The notes beneath the pieces were generated by a model. That model made no database searches. It was not told the origin of the DNA and was given only the letters and a program-made list of their open reading frames with translations. Shown here in pieces: positions 1 to 8,787 of a DNA stretch of 64,000 nucleotides. Both the position numbers and the translations under genes were made by a program. Positions within the stretch are counted from its first letter, which is position 1, and the number at the start of each line of letters is the position of its first letter. Origin of the DNA: Oscillospiraceae bacterium (GTDB taxonomy: Bacteria; Bacillota; Clostridia; Oscillospirales; Oscillospiraceae); NCBI GenBank assembly GCA_020025655.1, contig JAHHRR010000002.1, positions 1 through 64,000 of the forward strand, given 5' to 3'.

Positions 1-165
1 GATATACCTTTGCTCTGCGCAATACACAGTCGAAGTAGGCATAATGCAGTAATATTGTTCTTTCAGGTAATCTGCTACCGGAATACTGCTGTCGCCGGTT
101 ACACCCATTGCATGAAAAAACAGTATTGCCGGATTTGATTTATTTCCCATCGTTTTAAAAATCAT
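1..165 (-). CDS. Alpha/beta hydrolase, N-terminal part (cut by window edge)
   Basis: Reading the minus strand from an ATG at 165 gives 55 codons open to the window edge. The start MIFKTMGNKS is followed by PAILFFHAMG and TGDSSIPVADYL, the first strand and HxxG oxyanion-type turn of an alpha/beta hydrolase (serine hydrolase or lipase-like). A GGGGGTG ribosome binding site lies 5-6 nt upstream of the ATG. The catalytic nucleophile elbow and the rest of the domain are outside the window, so the substrate cannot be judged. Confidence 0.6.
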   Translation of the reverse strand, partial: MIFKTMGNKSNPAILFFHAMGVTGDSSIPVADYLKEQYYCIMPTSTVYCAEQRYI

Positions 166-737
166 GAAAACACCCCCTGATTCAAATCTTCATAAATTAC
201 AGTCACACCGCCGCATTTGCAAAATAACCGGAATTTATTATCTTACAAATCCGGCTCTAAGTCAGCTTTATCACCATAAATTGCATAGATTAAGAAATTT
301 CACTCAGCCGGTTGCCGGTAAATGATAAAGAAGCCCGTGGTAGTTAGAGCTATCTAACCGCATAATAGCACATTCTTCTCAATCTTTCAATTACCGGGGA
401 AATACTATTTCAGTTTTACGCTGGTAAGCGGTTAAGATATTTTAGCTTTTCTCAACATTTTTTCTATATATGTAGAAATACGCTTATACTTTTCGAGGAT
501 ATCAGAATTTCCGGTTGATTATTATTTCCCTCCGTACCACCATGGCGAGTGTCCCCTTTTACTCCTGTGAAGCTCAAAACACTATGTCCGTCAGGAGTAA
601 ACTCCTGATGGCTCTTTCACGAATATAGAAAGCAAAACCCGACACAATCTCCAGATTGGATTGTGTCGGGTTTTTAAGAAAGCTTCTTTTCGGGGCGTCC
701 CCCAAGCTGTGCCGGTTTTATAAGCTTCTATATATAA
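166..737. other. 572-bp intergenic region
   Basis: No credible coding frame was found. It holds the terminator at 634-675, a perfect dyad of TCAGGAGT and ACTCCTGA with 2-nt centre at 591-608, and a weaker dyad (TTAGA/TCTAA) near 340-360. Nothing else recognisable. Confidence 0.5.
634..675 (-). terminator. Bidirectional intrinsic terminator
   Basis: A 12-bp perfect stem (638-649 with 659-670) with a 9-nt loop is flanked by AAAA on the left and TTTTT on the right. It lies about 60 bp past the stop of the GH129-like gene on the minus strand. Confidence 0.8.
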
Positions 738-2645
738 TTATTCAGCGGTATTTATCTCATATGAGTTGTTATTAAAATCAACAGTAACACTTGTACCGTC
801 GCTGAATGTTGTCCTCTGCTGCTTCCAGTCGTTATTTAAGAACTCATGTTTTACCATTTCGCACTTTGCAACCTTCTCCTGAAGTGCCGCAACGATACGG
901 TATCTCTCGATTTCCTCATCAAGATGCATTTCTGCTGCAACTGAGTCAAAAGCGCCGTCGGTATCGGGATATGCTCCGTCCTTATCCATATAGGCCGCAC
1001 CGCCGTTCAGCAGCGCATACAGCATATAATCCTCTTTGCCCGGAATTTTATCCATAAGCCACGGAAGAATCATGCAGTCATGGTAAACAAGGTTAAACAG
1101 AGGAACGCCGATTCCCTTTCTGGGGCTGTCAGGAGCCTGAAGCATAAATTCATACGGGCCGTAATGGGAAAATACCAGACTCTTCATTGCCCAGTCGCTT
1201 ACTTCCTCGGAGCTTGGCAGAATGTTTTTTGACTGGAGATATTCAAAACAGGCACTGCGATACTCAAGGCACTGTTTTCTGGTCATTCTGTGCCATGGAT
1301 GATTGCATTCATCAGGCTCATTGCAGGTAAATACATCCAGATATGATGCCTCCAGATGTATACCGTGATTCAGTACCTGCTCAAAATTACGTTTCACATA
1401 GTATGGTGCCTGTGAAGCGCAGAGATAGGTCTGATGTCCCCCCGCCCAGCGTGACATTTCAAAAACAGAGCCGTCAGCTGCTGTGCAGGCAAAATTTCTG
1501 TCAAAAGTAGGGGCATCAAAATAGTAGTCTCTGTACTGGTCATGGAGACCGAACATATAGCCGCATTCTTCCATAGTGTCGGACAGTTTTTTAAGACCCT
1601 CCCAGCCGCCTGCCTCTTTACAGGCAGGAAGATAGTCAGGATGTTTATTGTCATATCCGGGATCGCCCCAGCCGTCAAGATGCAGATAAAGCTTTTCCAC
1701 ACCTTTCTCCCTGTAATGTTTGATTTCCTTTACACGGGTGTCAAAGCTGACAAGATGATCGTTTTTCTCCGGATGCTCCTCATCGTAGAAGTAGGAATCC
1801 TTTGCCACGTGGGTCTTTATTCCCTTGTGGACGATAGCAGAGCCTATAAGCTTGTCTACAAGCGGGTTCTTTGCCGCTTTCTCAGCAAGAGAGGTAAAAA
1901 GTCCGGTTTCCTTTACGTAACTGCGGTAAATTTTGCACAGCTCGTTATAGCTGCATTTTCCAAGGAAAGAATACCTCATTGTGCGGCGGTAATCCATTTT
2001 TCCCAGACTCGGCAGCCAGCGCACCGAAACATGAGTATAAGGACCGCCTGCGGGGTGATCCACCTGATAAGCCGCATCCCACGGCTCACGGCAGATAGCT
2101 ATAAATCCACCGTCGGGCTTCACCTGGCCGAACCACGGCATATAGGCTGCACAGCTGCACATCTGACCGTCAAATGTAAGTTTGCCGACCTCAGTTTCCC
2201 AACTGTTTGGCAGGATAAGTCCCTGCATAATATTTAATACGCTGTACCAGTCGGAACTGTTTTCCTCAAATTCCATATAACCCGGCCAGTATACAGCTTT
2301 AATGTCAAATCCCTCATCATTTAACGGGATAAACTCGAAGTATACATCACCGCTTACATCCTCAATCCATGAGACTGTCTCAAATGCAAGCGGAACGTCC
2401 TTACCGTCACAGCTGAAGCCCGAAAAACGGGAACGGAAGCCTGTACCGAGGCCGGTTTTCCAAGCATAGTGTTCGATGGATTGCGCATCGGAAAAAAATA
2501 TACTGCGTCCGTCGTTAAGTACAATTACGGGCCGATAGCTGTCTGCCCATTTCCATTCTGTGCCATGGGCAGATACGGAAAAGCTCAGGTTTTTATCATC
2601 AAATTTAAGCTGAACGCCTGCACTTTCAGCAATACGAATACTCAT
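738..2645 (-). CDS. GH129-like alpha-N-acetylgalactosaminidase
   Basis: A 635-residue cytoplasmic protein without signal peptide, the size of the GH129 family typified by Bifidobacterium NagBb (from memory). The central barrel carries LYLHLDGWGDPGYD and HLEASYLDVFTC. The Asp of YLDVF is residue 437 and the Glu of LPSSEE is residue 480. In NagBb the nucleophile and acid/base are, as I recall, D435 and E478, so both the 43-residue spacing and absolute positions agree to two residues. GH129 enzymes release alpha-linked GalNAc from mucin Tn antigen or its glycopeptides inside the cell. The gene is monocistronic with its own promoter and terminator. Start ATG has AAGGAG upstream. It could instead act on another alpha-galactoside. 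Confidence 0.7.
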   Translation of the reverse strand: MSIRIAESAGVQLKFDDKNLSFSVSAHGTEWKWADSYRPVIVLNDGRSIFFSDAQSIEHYAWKTGLGTGFRSRFSGFSCDGKDVPLAFETVSWIEDVSGDVYFEFIPLNDEGFDIKAVYWPGYMEFEENSSDWYSVLNIMQGLILPNSWETEVGKLTFDGQMCSCAAYMPWFGQVKPDGGFIAICREPWDAAYQVDHPAGGPYTHVSVRWLPSLGKMDYRRTMRYSFLGKCSYNELCKIYRSYVKETGLFTSLAEKAAKNPLVDKLIGSAIVHKGIKTHVAKDSYFYDEEHPEKNDHLVSFDTRVKEIKHYREKGVEKLYLHLDGWGDPGYDNKHPDYLPACKEAGGWEGLKKLSDTMEECGYMFGLHDQYRDYYFDAPTFDRNFACTAADGSVFEMSRWAGGHQTYLCASQAPYYVKRNFEQVLNHGIHLEASYLDVFTCNEPDECNHPWHRMTRKQCLEYRSACFEYLQSKNILPSSEEVSDWAMKSLVFSHYGPYEFMLQAPDSPRKGIGVPLFNLVYHDCMILPWLMDKIPGKEDYMLYALLNGGAAYMDKDGAYPDTDGAFDSVAAEMHLDEEIERYRIVAALQEKVAKCEMVKHEFLNNDWKQQRTTFSDGTSVTVDFNNNSYEINTAE

Positions 2646-2680
2646 GGAAAAGCTCCTTAAACTTTAAAGATTTCCCGACA

Positions 2681-2709
2681 ATACTATCACTTTTTTACCG
2701 CAAAATCAA
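2681..2709 (-). promoter_or_regulatory. Promoter of the GH129-like gene
   Basis: On the minus strand TTGATT (2704-2709), a 17-nt spacer and TAGTAT (2681-2686) form a sigma-A-like promoter 36 nt before the ATG. Confidence 0.65.
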
Positions 2710-2739
2710 TTAAATCTTCCCTTTCAGCCCCGACCCAGA

Positions 2740-2768
2740 TTGATTTTTTCTTTAATTACTGCTATAAT
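2740..2768 (+). promoter_or_regulatory. Promoter of the Smr-domain gene
   Basis: TTGATT (2740-2745), 17-nt spacer, TATAAT (2763-2768), followed at 2795 by the ATG behind AAAGGAGAG. Confidence 0.75.
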
Positions 2769-2794
2769 TTTGTGCGTTTAAAGGAGAGAACTTT

Positions 2795-3046
2795 ATGCGT
2801 CTGAATCTGAATCAGTCTCTTACAATGACCATAGACCTGCATACCATGCAGACAGCCGAGGCAAAGAAATATCTTCAGCAAAAGCTCGACACCGCACCTA
2901 AAGAGCTGCGTGAAATTGAAGTAATTCACGGCTACCACGGCGGCAACGCTCTTATGAATATGGTGCGCAAATCCTTCAGCCACCCACGGATCAAAGCCAA
3001 AAGCATCGGCCTTAATCAGGGCAGCACCACTTTTATTTTAAAGTAA
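2795..3046 (+). CDS. Stand-alone Smr (small MutS-related) domain protein
   Basis: An 83-residue protein that is essentially one Smr domain. It shows the TIDLH motif near residue 12 and HGYHGG near residue 47, the variant of the HGxGxG loop that gives Smr domains nuclease or nucleic-acid-binding activity. It lacks the MutS2 portion usually upstream, so it is an orphan Smr protein. ATG is preceded by a strong AAAGGAGAG site and a consensus promoter. Its target (branched DNA, or mRNA at stalled ribosomes as reported for some Smr proteins) cannot be inferred from neighbours. Confidence 0.8.
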   Translation: MRLNLNQSLTMTIDLHTMQTAEAKKYLQQKLDTAPKELREIEVIHGYHGGNALMNMVRKSFSHPRIKAKSIGLNQGSTTFILK

Positions 3047-3060
3047 AACCTGCTCCGTTC

Positions 3061-3120
3061 AGAGCCGGTTTTTTTCATATAAGCTTCTTTTTTGGAAGTA
3101 TTTACGCTCCGGCTCTTTTT
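3061..3120 (+). terminator. Possible terminator after the Smr gene
   Basis: AGAGCCGG (3061-3068) pairs with CCGGCTCT (3109-3116), followed by TTTT. The 40-nt loop contains a small CTTC/GGAAG hairpin. The long loop makes this only moderately convincing. The rest of 3047-3350 shows no gene. Confidence 0.4.
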
Positions 3121-3276
3121 CTGTGTCATCACAGCAATTTCTCAAGCCTTTTAGGGGTGCGCTTTGCAGCTTATGTGGGAATCTATATGGCCTGCATTTT
3201 AAGGTGTCAGCTCTTTCAGGCGGAATCATTCTTATTGCGTCAGGTCTTAAAATATTTTTTCAGGTATTTTAAAATA

Positions 3277-3323
3277 TGTGATTTAATCACAGAGATTTAC
3301 CTCCTCGGTATGTATATTATAAT
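3277..3323 (+). promoter_or_regulatory. Promoter and 15-bp palindrome upstream of the first rhodanese
   Basis: TTTACC (3296-3301), 16-nt spacer and TATAAT (3318-3323) form a promoter. Four bases upstream of the -35 box is a perfect odd palindrome, TGTGATTTAATCACA (3277-3291). It resembles half-sites of CRP/FNR-type regulators but has 15 bp instead of the CRP 16-bp layout. A regulator binding here is inferred. The TetR protein encoded next door is one candidate. Confidence 0.55.
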
Positions 3324-3350
3324 TACAGAATTACTAAGGAGGTTTATTAA

Positions 3351-3716
3351 ATGGCTAAATTATCGCTTTTCGGTTTAAGCCGGCTTTTCTCATCCGCAGA
3401 TTCGGGATATGAGCATATATCATCGTCAGATGCTGCGGCTATAATGGCCTCGGGTAAAAATCATATTGTAGTTGATGTACGGCAGGCGTCTGAATTTGCA
3501 AACGGCCACATTCCGGGTGCAGTTAATCTTCCGAATGAGTCTATCGGAACCACCGAACCTGCACTGCTTTCTGATAAGGCACAGCTTATACTTGTTCACT
3601 GTCTTAGCGGTGCAAGAAGCAGACAGGCTGCCCGTAAGCTTGCAGCTATGGGATACATTAACGTCAAAGATTTCGGCGGACTGAACACATGGCGTGGGAG
3701 AATTGTAAGAGGATAG
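3351..3716 (+). CDS. Cytoplasmic rhodanese-domain protein
   Basis: 121 residues forming a single rhodanese domain. VVDVRQASEFANGHIPGAVN is the typical strand/CH2A signature and HCLSGARSRQ holds the active-site loop with the persulfide-forming Cys. No signal peptide. The ATG has an AAGGAGG site at 3336-3342. It is closely related to the lipoprotein rhodanese at 4381: both share GHIPGAVN, PNESIGT and FGG(L/I)NTW, so they look like a duplication with different cellular locations. The likely role is sulfur transfer or sensing. The donor and acceptor are unknown. Confidence 0.85.
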   Translation: MAKLSLFGLSRLFSSADSGYEHISSSDAAAIMASGKNHIVVDVRQASEFANGHIPGAVNLPNESIGTTEPALLSDKAQLILVHCLSGARSRQAARKLAAMGYINVKDFGGLNTWRGRIVRG

Positions 3717-3804
3717 AAAAATCTTTTGAAAATTTTCTTAAAGTTTAACATTTATTGATATATCTCTGTTATTATATTAGCATACTAATGGAGAGGGTGT
3801 ATTT

Positions 3805-4371
3805 ATGGCAAATTTTACTGAAAGGGCAATCAAGGAAGCTTTTCTGGGTCTTCTTGGTGAACGACCTCTAAATAAGATCACAGTCAAAGATATTACCGAC
3901 CAGTGCGGAATAAATCGCAACTCATTCTATTATCATTTTCAGGATATTCCCAGTCTTATACAGGATATATTCACCTCTGAGGTTAATCGGATAATAGAAG
4001 AGTATCCCAGTATAGACAGTTTTGAAAACTGCATTGAAGTTTCAACCGAGATGCTAATTAAAAATCGCAGGGCAATACTGCACATTTATAACTCTGTAAA
4101 CAGAGGAATGTTCGAGCAGTATTTCTGGCAGGTTTGTGAGCATACCGTTAAAGTTTATCTTAAAACTGCATTCTCCGACGAGAAAATATCTGACGAGGAT
4201 TTAAAATCCATAAGCTTCTATTTTCAGTGTGAAGCCTTCGGTCTTATACTGGGCTGGCTTCAGACAGGAATGAAGGATGATATCAAGGTTACATTAAAGC
4301 GTCTTTTCGAGCTGAGGAAAGGCTTTACCGAGCAGATGTTTTTACGCTGCACCAAAGCTCAGACTACTTAA
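3805..4371 (+). CDS. TetR/AcrR family transcriptional regulator
   Basis: 188 residues. The N-terminal helix-turn-helix reads ALLGERPLNKITVKDI-like followed by CGINRNSFYYHF, the TetR recognition-helix signature, near residues 10-50. The C-terminal half is helical and probably ligand-binding, of the short type with a conserved FxxQC helix. It lies between two paralogous rhodanese genes, with a 9-nt gap to the downstream one. A natural guess is that it controls them. The region before its ATG contains TTAGCATACTAA (3777-3788), a partial dyad that could be its own operator. Confidence 0.85.
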   Translation: MANFTERAIKEAFLGLLGERPLNKITVKDITDQCGINRNSFYYHFQDIPSLIQDIFTSEVNRIIEEYPSIDSFENCIEVSTEMLIKNRRAILHIYNSVNRGMFEQYFWQVCEHTVKVYLKTAFSDEKISDEDLKSISFYFQCEAFGLILGWLQTGMKDDIKVTLKRLFELRKGFTEQMFLRCTKAQTT

Positions 4372-4380
4372 GGAGTTTCT

Positions 4381-4764
4381 ATGAAAAATATTATAGTGTT
4401 TCTGCTTGCGTCTCTGCTGCTTACGGGCTGCGGTAAAGTTGCCGTTAATCCTGAATATCAGCAGATTACGCAGGAGGAAGCCGCAGAAATTATGGAATCC
4501 GGCAGTGATTATATAATTCTTGATGTGCGTACTGCGGCTGAGTTTGCCTCAGGTCATATTCCCGGCGCAGTTAATATTCCAAACGAAAGCATCGGAACTG
4601 AGGACATAGCTGAACTGCCTGATAAAGATCAGACCATACTCGTTTATTGCCGCAGCGGCAATCGTTCCAAGCAGGCTTCTCAAAAGCTTGCGGCGCTCGG
4701 TTACAGCTCGATTAAAGAGTTCGGCGGCATAAACACCTGGCAGGGTGAAATTGTCACCGGCTGA
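4381..4764 (+). CDS. Rhodanese-domain lipoprotein
   Basis: 127 residues. A lipoprotein signal ends at LLLTGC, making Cys17 the predicted lipidated residue and placing the domain outside the membrane. The rhodanese fold follows, with YIILDVRTAAEFASGHIPG and the active-site loop VYCRSGNRSKQ. It starts 9 nt after the TetR stop behind AAGGAG, so the two are probably co-transcribed. It is the exported paralogue of the cytoplasmic rhodanese at 3351. Confidence 0.88.
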   Translation: MKNIIVFLLASLLLTGCGKVAVNPEYQQITQEEAAEIMESGSDYIILDVRTAAEFASGHIPGAVNIPNESIGTEDIAELPDKDQTILVYCRSGNRSKQASQKLAALGYSSIKEFGGINTWQGEIVTG

Positions 4765-4780
4765 ACTTAATATAAAAATA

Positions 4781-4814
4781 ACCCCATCTGTTATAAAACA
4801 GATGGGGTTTTCTT
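4781..4814 (+). terminator. Intrinsic terminator after the rhodanese/TetR unit
   Basis: ACCCCATCTGTT pairs with AACAGATGGGGT around a short loop and is followed by TTTTCTTT. It also faces the end of the minus-strand dehydrogenase gene. Confidence 0.85.
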
Positions 4815-4841
4815 TAAGTCAGCATTACTGTTAAGTATTGA

Positions 4842-5870
4842 TTACTTTTCAGGGTCAATGATGATCTTGCAGATGTTGGTACCATCCAGCATCATCTGGA
4901 TAGCCTTATCAATTTCGCTCAGACCCAGACGGTCGGTAACCATGCGGTCGAGGCCCATTTCCTTCCAGTTGTCTTCGAGGAAACGTACACCCTTCTCGAA
5001 ATCGTCCTGAGAATACAGACGGTTACCAATAAGGGTAATTTCCTTAAAGGATACCTTACCGATTATAAAGGGATAAGCATCGCCGGAAAGGCCAAGGCTC
5101 ATGAGCTTACCGCCGCAGCGGCAGAGGTCAGGCATCTGAAGAACGCAGGAAGGAGCTCCGGAAGTATCGTATACTATATCGAAGCCGGCACCGCCGGTAA
5201 CTTCTCTCATCAGATCCATAGCATCAGTCTCGGTAGGATTGATGGTTTCAATACCCATGCTCTCAACAAACTTACGGCGGGGTTCATTTATTTCGGAAAT
5301 AATGACTCTGCCTGCACCGAAAGCCTTTGCAAAGACAGCAATGTAAAGACCAACGGTAGCACCGCCGGAAATGAAGATGGTATCGCCCTTCTGAATCTGG
5401 CTCTTCATCATAATGTGATAGCCGACAGCGAAAGGCTCGCCAAGGATTGCTACTTCATCAGGAATGTCCTCATCCAGAGCTACGAGCTTGTCCACGCCAA
5501 CCTTGGTGTATTCAGCAAAACCGCCGTCAACATGGATGCCGAGGAGCTTAAGATTTTCGCATACGTGGGTAAGACCTGCCTTGCAGGCAGCGCACTCACC
5601 GCAGGATATAATGGGGTTCATAAGAACTCTCTGACCCACTTTGAAGGGGCCGTTATAACCCTCAGGCAGAGTTTCGATGTTACCCAGAATTTCGTGGCAG
5701 AGGATAGTAGGAACTGTTGCAGTCATGTGCTTGCCCTTATATACGGTCATATCAGAGCCGCATACACCAGCACGCTTTACCTTTATGAGGGCCTCGTACT
5801 TACCGGGTACGGGGACAGGGACATCGCACAGTTCAAGATCCAGCCAATTTTTAAGGACAGCTGCTTTCAT
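4842..5870 (-). CDS. Zinc-dependent medium-chain dehydrogenase of the uronate cluster
   Basis: 342 residues of the MDR alcohol/polyol dehydrogenase family. The catalytic zinc region reads AGVCGSDMTVYKG and HEILG. The structural zinc loop has four Cys in CGECAACKAGLTHVC. The nucleotide-binding turn is SGGATVGLYIA. It is the last gene of a minus-strand run kdgA-kdgK-kduD-dehydrogenase, 38 bp after kduD. Relatives oxidise polyols and sugar acids such as L-idonate, L-gulonate or L-threonine. Context suggests a sugar acid feeding 2-keto intermediates, but the substrate is an inference. Confidence 0.8.
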   Translation of the reverse strand: MKAAVLKNWLDLELCDVPVPVPGKYEALIKVKRAGVCGSDMTVYKGKHMTATVPTILCHEILGNIETLPEGYNGPFKVGQRVLMNPIISCGECAACKAGLTHVCENLKLLGIHVDGGFAEYTKVGVDKLVALDEDIPDEVAILGEPFAVGYHIMMKSQIQKGDTIFISGGATVGLYIAVFAKAFGAGRVIISEINEPRRKFVESMGIETINPTETDAMDLMREVTGGAGFDIVYDTSGAPSCVLQMPDLCRCGGKLMSLGLSGDAYPFIIGKVSFKEITLIGNRLYSQDDFEKGVRFLEDNWKEMGLDRMVTDRLGLSEIDKAIQMMLDGTNICKIIIDPEK

Positions 5871-5908
5871 AGTAAATTTCTCCAGTTATTTTTAATTTAA
5901 GATTCAGT

Positions 5909-6709
5909 TCAGGGCTGTTTGCCGATGTAAGCGAGGATACCGCCATCAACATACAGAACATGACCGTTAACAAAGTTAGAAGCATCGGAAGCGAGGAATA
6001 CAGCAGGTCCGATCAGGTCGTCAGCCTCACCCCAGCGAGCTGCGGGAGTCTTGGAAATGATGAACTGGTCGAAGGGATGACGGCTGCCGTCGGGCTGAAT
6101 CTCACGCAGAGGAGCGGTCTGAGGAGTGGCAATGTAGCCGGGTCCGATACCGTTGCACTGAATGTTGTACTCACCGTACTCAGAGCAGATGTTGCGGGTC
6201 AGCATCTTGAGGCCGCCCTTAGCTGCAGCGTAAGCAGAAACGGTCTCACGGCCGAGCTCACTCATCATGGAGCAGATGTTGATGATCTTACCATGACCCT
6301 TCTTGATCATGCCGGGGATAACGTGCTTTGCAACAATGAAAGGAGCAACCAGGTCGATGTCAACAACCTGACGGAAGTCGGAAGTCTCCATCTCTATCAT
6401 GGGGATACGCTTGATGATACCTGCGTTGTTGACAAGAATGTCAATGCCGCCCAGATCCTGCTCAATCTTATTTACCAGATCGATGACTTCATCTTCCTTG
6501 GTAACATCAGCATAGTAGCCGTGAGCTTCAATGCCCTCAGCCTCGTAAGCCTTGATAGCCTCTTCCATGTGCTTCTCGCCGCGGCAGTTGAAAGCGATCT
6601 TTGCGCCTGCTGCTGCAAGGCCCTTTGCGATTGCAAAGCCGATGCCGTATGCGGCGCCGGTAACCAGGGCTACTTTACCTTCCAGTGAAAACTGTTTTGC
6701 TAAATCCAT
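5909..6709 (-). CDS. kduD: SDR family 2-deoxy-D-gluconate 3-dehydrogenase / gluconate 5-dehydrogenase
   Basis: 266 residues, a classical short-chain dehydrogenase. The cofactor glycine motif is TGAAYGIG (about residues 18-25), NNAG is present near residue 93, and the catalytic triad is Ser of ICSMMSE with YAAAKGG (Tyr-x3-Lys). In the KduI/KduD pathway it reduces or interconverts 3-deoxy-D-glycero-2,5-hexodiulosonate to 2-keto-3-deoxygluconate. Related enzymes are named gluconate 5-dehydrogenase. Neighbouring kdgK, kdgA and kduI favour the KduD role. ATG has AAGGAG upstream. Confidence 0.78.
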   Translation of the reverse strand: MDLAKQFSLEGKVALVTGAAYGIGFAIAKGLAAAGAKIAFNCRGEKHMEEAIKAYEAEGIEAHGYYADVTKEDEVIDLVNKIEQDLGGIDILVNNAGIIKRIPMIEMETSDFRQVVDIDLVAPFIVAKHVIPGMIKKGHGKIINICSMMSELGRETVSAYAAAKGGLKMLTRNICSEYGEYNIQCNGIGPGYIATPQTAPLREIQPDGSRHPFDQFIISKTPAARWGEADDLIGPAVFLASDASNFVNGHVLYVDGGILAYIGKQP

Positions 6710-6748
6710 TATAGTACTCCTTATATGTGTAAGATTTCGATAGTTAAA

Positions 6749-7774
6749 TTATCTCTGAACACGGCCGGTGCCGTCGCCGTTCATGAGCTTCTCGACCTCG
6801 GAAACGCTTACCAGGTTAAAGTCGCCGAGGATGGAGTGCTTGAGGCAGGAAGCTGCAACAGCGAACTCCAGAGCTGACTGCTTGTCAGAGTAGTTGTTGA
6901 GACCGTAGATCAGGCCGCCGGCAAAGCTGTCGCCGCCGCCGACACGGTCAATGATGTCGGAGATGAGGTAGCGCTTGGACTCGTAGAAGTGCTCACGGTC
7001 GTTGAGGCAGGCTGCCCAGCCGTTGGTGTCAGCGCTCTTGCTCTCACGCAGGGTGATAGCGATCATCTTCATGTTGGGGTATGCGGCCAGAACCTTGTCG
7101 CCCAGTGCTTTGTACTTGGAGCGGTCCAGCTCGCCGGACTCAACATTAACATCGGTGGTGATTTCAAGAGACTTCTGTACGTCCTCTTCGTTTGCAATAG
7201 CAACGTCAACGTAGTTTGCAAGCTCTCTCATAACTTCGGAAGCCTTTACGCCGTACTTCCACAGGTTCTTGCGGAAGTTCAGGTCGCAGGAAACGGTGAT
7301 GCCACGCTTCTTAGCTTCCTTAACGCTCTCCAGAGACAGATCCTTTGCGCTCTCGGAGATAGCGGGAGTGATACCGGTGATATGGAACCATTCAACACCC
7401 TCGAAAGCCTTGTCCCAGTCGATGTCGCCGGGCTTAGCCATTGCGATGGAGGAGTATGCACGGTCGTAAACAACCTTGGAGGGACGCTGGTTTGCACCGC
7501 TCTCCAGATAGTAGATACCGAGTCTCTCGCCGCCACGGATGACACGGCTGGTGTCAACACCGTTCTTGCGCAGGTCCTTGATGCACTCGTCGCCGATTGC
7601 GTTTGCGGGGATAACGGAGAGGAAGCCTACTTCCTGACCGTAGTTAGCCAGAGAAACTGCAACGTTTGCTTCGCCGCCGCCGAAGGTAGCCTCCAGCATG
7701 GGGCTCTGGAAGAATCTCTCGTGTCCGGGGCTCTTAAGACGGAGCATGATTTCACCAAAAGTAAGGAATTTCAT
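6749..7774 (-). CDS. kdgK: 2-keto-3-deoxygluconate kinase (PfkB family)
   Basis: 341 residues of the ribokinase/PfkB family. The N-terminal [15 protein letters not shown] matches the sugar-binding signature, and the C-terminal [13 protein letters not shown] carries the catalytic Asp and anion hole. It phosphorylates KDG to KDPG, the substrate of the aldolase encoded 23 bp upstream. It is positioned between kdgA and kduD in one minus-strand operon. The ATG follows AAAAGGAGAAC. Confidence 0.88.
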   Translation of the reverse strand: MKFLTFGEIMLRLKSPGHERFFQSPMLEATFGGGEANVAVSLANYGQEVGFLSVIPANAIGDECIKDLRKNGVDTSRVIRGGERLGIYYLESGANQRPSKVVYDRAYSSIAMAKPGDIDWDKAFEGVEWFHITGITPAISESAKDLSLESVKEAKKRGITVSCDLNFRKNLWKYGVKASEVMRELANYVDVAIANEEDVQKSLEITTDVNVESGELDRSKYKALGDKVLAAYPNMKMIAITLRESKSADTNGWAACLNDREHFYESKRYLISDIIDRVGGGDSFAGGLIYGLNNYSDKQSALEFAVAASCLKHSILGDFNLVSVSEVEKLMNGDGTGRVQR

Positions 7775-7797
7775 AATTCTGTTCTCCTTTTAAATAA

Positions 7798-8754
7798 TTA
7801 CTTCTGCAGAAGATGTACAGCGAAGCCGCCGAACTCATTCTTCAGGTATACGGCAACCATCTTGTCGCCCTTGAACTTTGCAGTATCCATATCGACCTCA
7901 AAGCCCTTCTTCTCCAGCTCAGCAATAGCGAGCTCCATTCTGTTGGTGCGAACAGCGATGTGGCCGTTCTTGCCCAGGAACTGGCTCTTCATAACCTCAA
8001 CGCCGGTGGAAGCGAAGTTGGAGGAATTGCCTGCCTTGACTTCAAAGCCGAAAGCCTTGTCGAAATCGGAGCAGACAGCCATGGACTGCTCGCCGTCGTC
8101 GCAGTTAATACCTACATGAGCAACCTCAAAGCCCATCATAGCATTGCGTGCAGCCTTGCACAGCTCGGTGATGTGCTCAAAGTTGTGGTTGGCAATATCA
8201 GCCTTGGGGCAAACCCAGCTGCCGCCGACAGCATGGATGCTGGGGCTTGCCATGAACTCAGCAATATTGTCCTGATTTACACCGCCGGTAGGAATGAACT
8301 TCAGACCGACGAAAGGACCGGACAGAGCCTTGATTGCGCTCAGACCGCCGTAAACATTTGCGGGGAAGAACTTAACAACCTTCAGGCCGTGCTTGAGAGC
8401 AGCCATAATCTCGGTAGGAGTTACGCAGCCGGGAGTAACGGCAATATTATTTTCTACACACCAGGAGACAACCTCCTCGTCATAGCCGGGGGAAACGATG
8501 AACTTTGCACCGCACTCAACAGCGAGCTTGCACTGCTCGAGATTAACGACAGTACCTGCACCAACGAGCATATCGGGGCAGTTTTCTGCAACAGCACGGA
8601 TAGAATCTGCAGCTGCTGCGGTACGGAAGGTGATTTCCATAACGTCGATGCCGCCGGCAACCATTGCGTTTGCAGTGGGGACAGCGTCTGCTGCATTTTC
8701 GAGAACTACTACGGGAACTACACCGGCATTAGCCAGTCTTTTCATAACATCCAT
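7798..8754 (-). CDS. kdgA: KDPG/KHG aldolase fused to a C-terminal VOC (glyoxalase-like) domain
   Basis: 318 residues. Residues 1 to about 205 are a class I KDPG/KHG aldolase: E40 in MEITFRT and the Schiff-base K128 in VVKFFPA match E. coli Eda E45 and K133 with a constant offset. From about residue 208 a second domain begins, AHVGINCDDGE, with GVEVMKS, GKNGHIAV and GFAVHLLQ, a single vicinal-oxygen-chelate module. Its putative metal ligands are His, Glu, His and a His where glyoxalase I has Glu. A free-standing paralogue of this module is encoded at 10442 in the linked transport operon. The aldolase splits KDPG to pyruvate and glyceraldehyde-3-phosphate. The VOC role is unknown. Confidence 0.88.
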   Translation of the reverse strand: MDVMKRLANAGVVPVVVLENAADAVPTANAMVAGGIDVMEITFRTAAAADSIRAVAENCPDMLVGAGTVVNLEQCKLAVECGAKFIVSPGYDEEVVSWCVENNIAVTPGCVTPTEIMAALKHGLKVVKFFPANVYGGLSAIKALSGPFVGLKFIPTGGVNQDNIAEFMASPSIHAVGGSWVCPKADIANHNFEHITELCKAARNAMMGFEVAHVGINCDDGEQSMAVCSDFDKAFGFEVKAGNSSNFASTGVEVMKSQFLGKNGHIAVRTNRMELAIAELEKKGFEVDMDTAKFKGDKMVAVYLKNEFGGFAVHLLQK

Positions 8755-8787
8755 TGTAATTGCTCCTTTTATTTAAAATTGAGATAC

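Noticed and set aside
588..611. Second terminator or riboswitch before the alpha/beta hydrolase
   Set aside because: The TCAGGAGT/ACTCCTGA dyad has a 2-nt centre and no T tract. It is left as an unexplained palindrome.
3277..3291. CRP or FNR binding site
   Set aside because: The spacing is 15 bp instead of 16 (CRP) or 14 (FNR), and no matching regulator is in view. Kept only as a generic palindrome.
3157..3378. 73-codon plus ORF before the first rhodanese
   Set aside because: It runs through the promoter and start of the rhodanese gene and lacks a ribosome site.
6989..8119. 376-codon plus ORF and other long frames opposite kdgK, kdgA and kduI
   Set aside because: They are antisense shadows of well-supported genes with no ribosome sites or family features.
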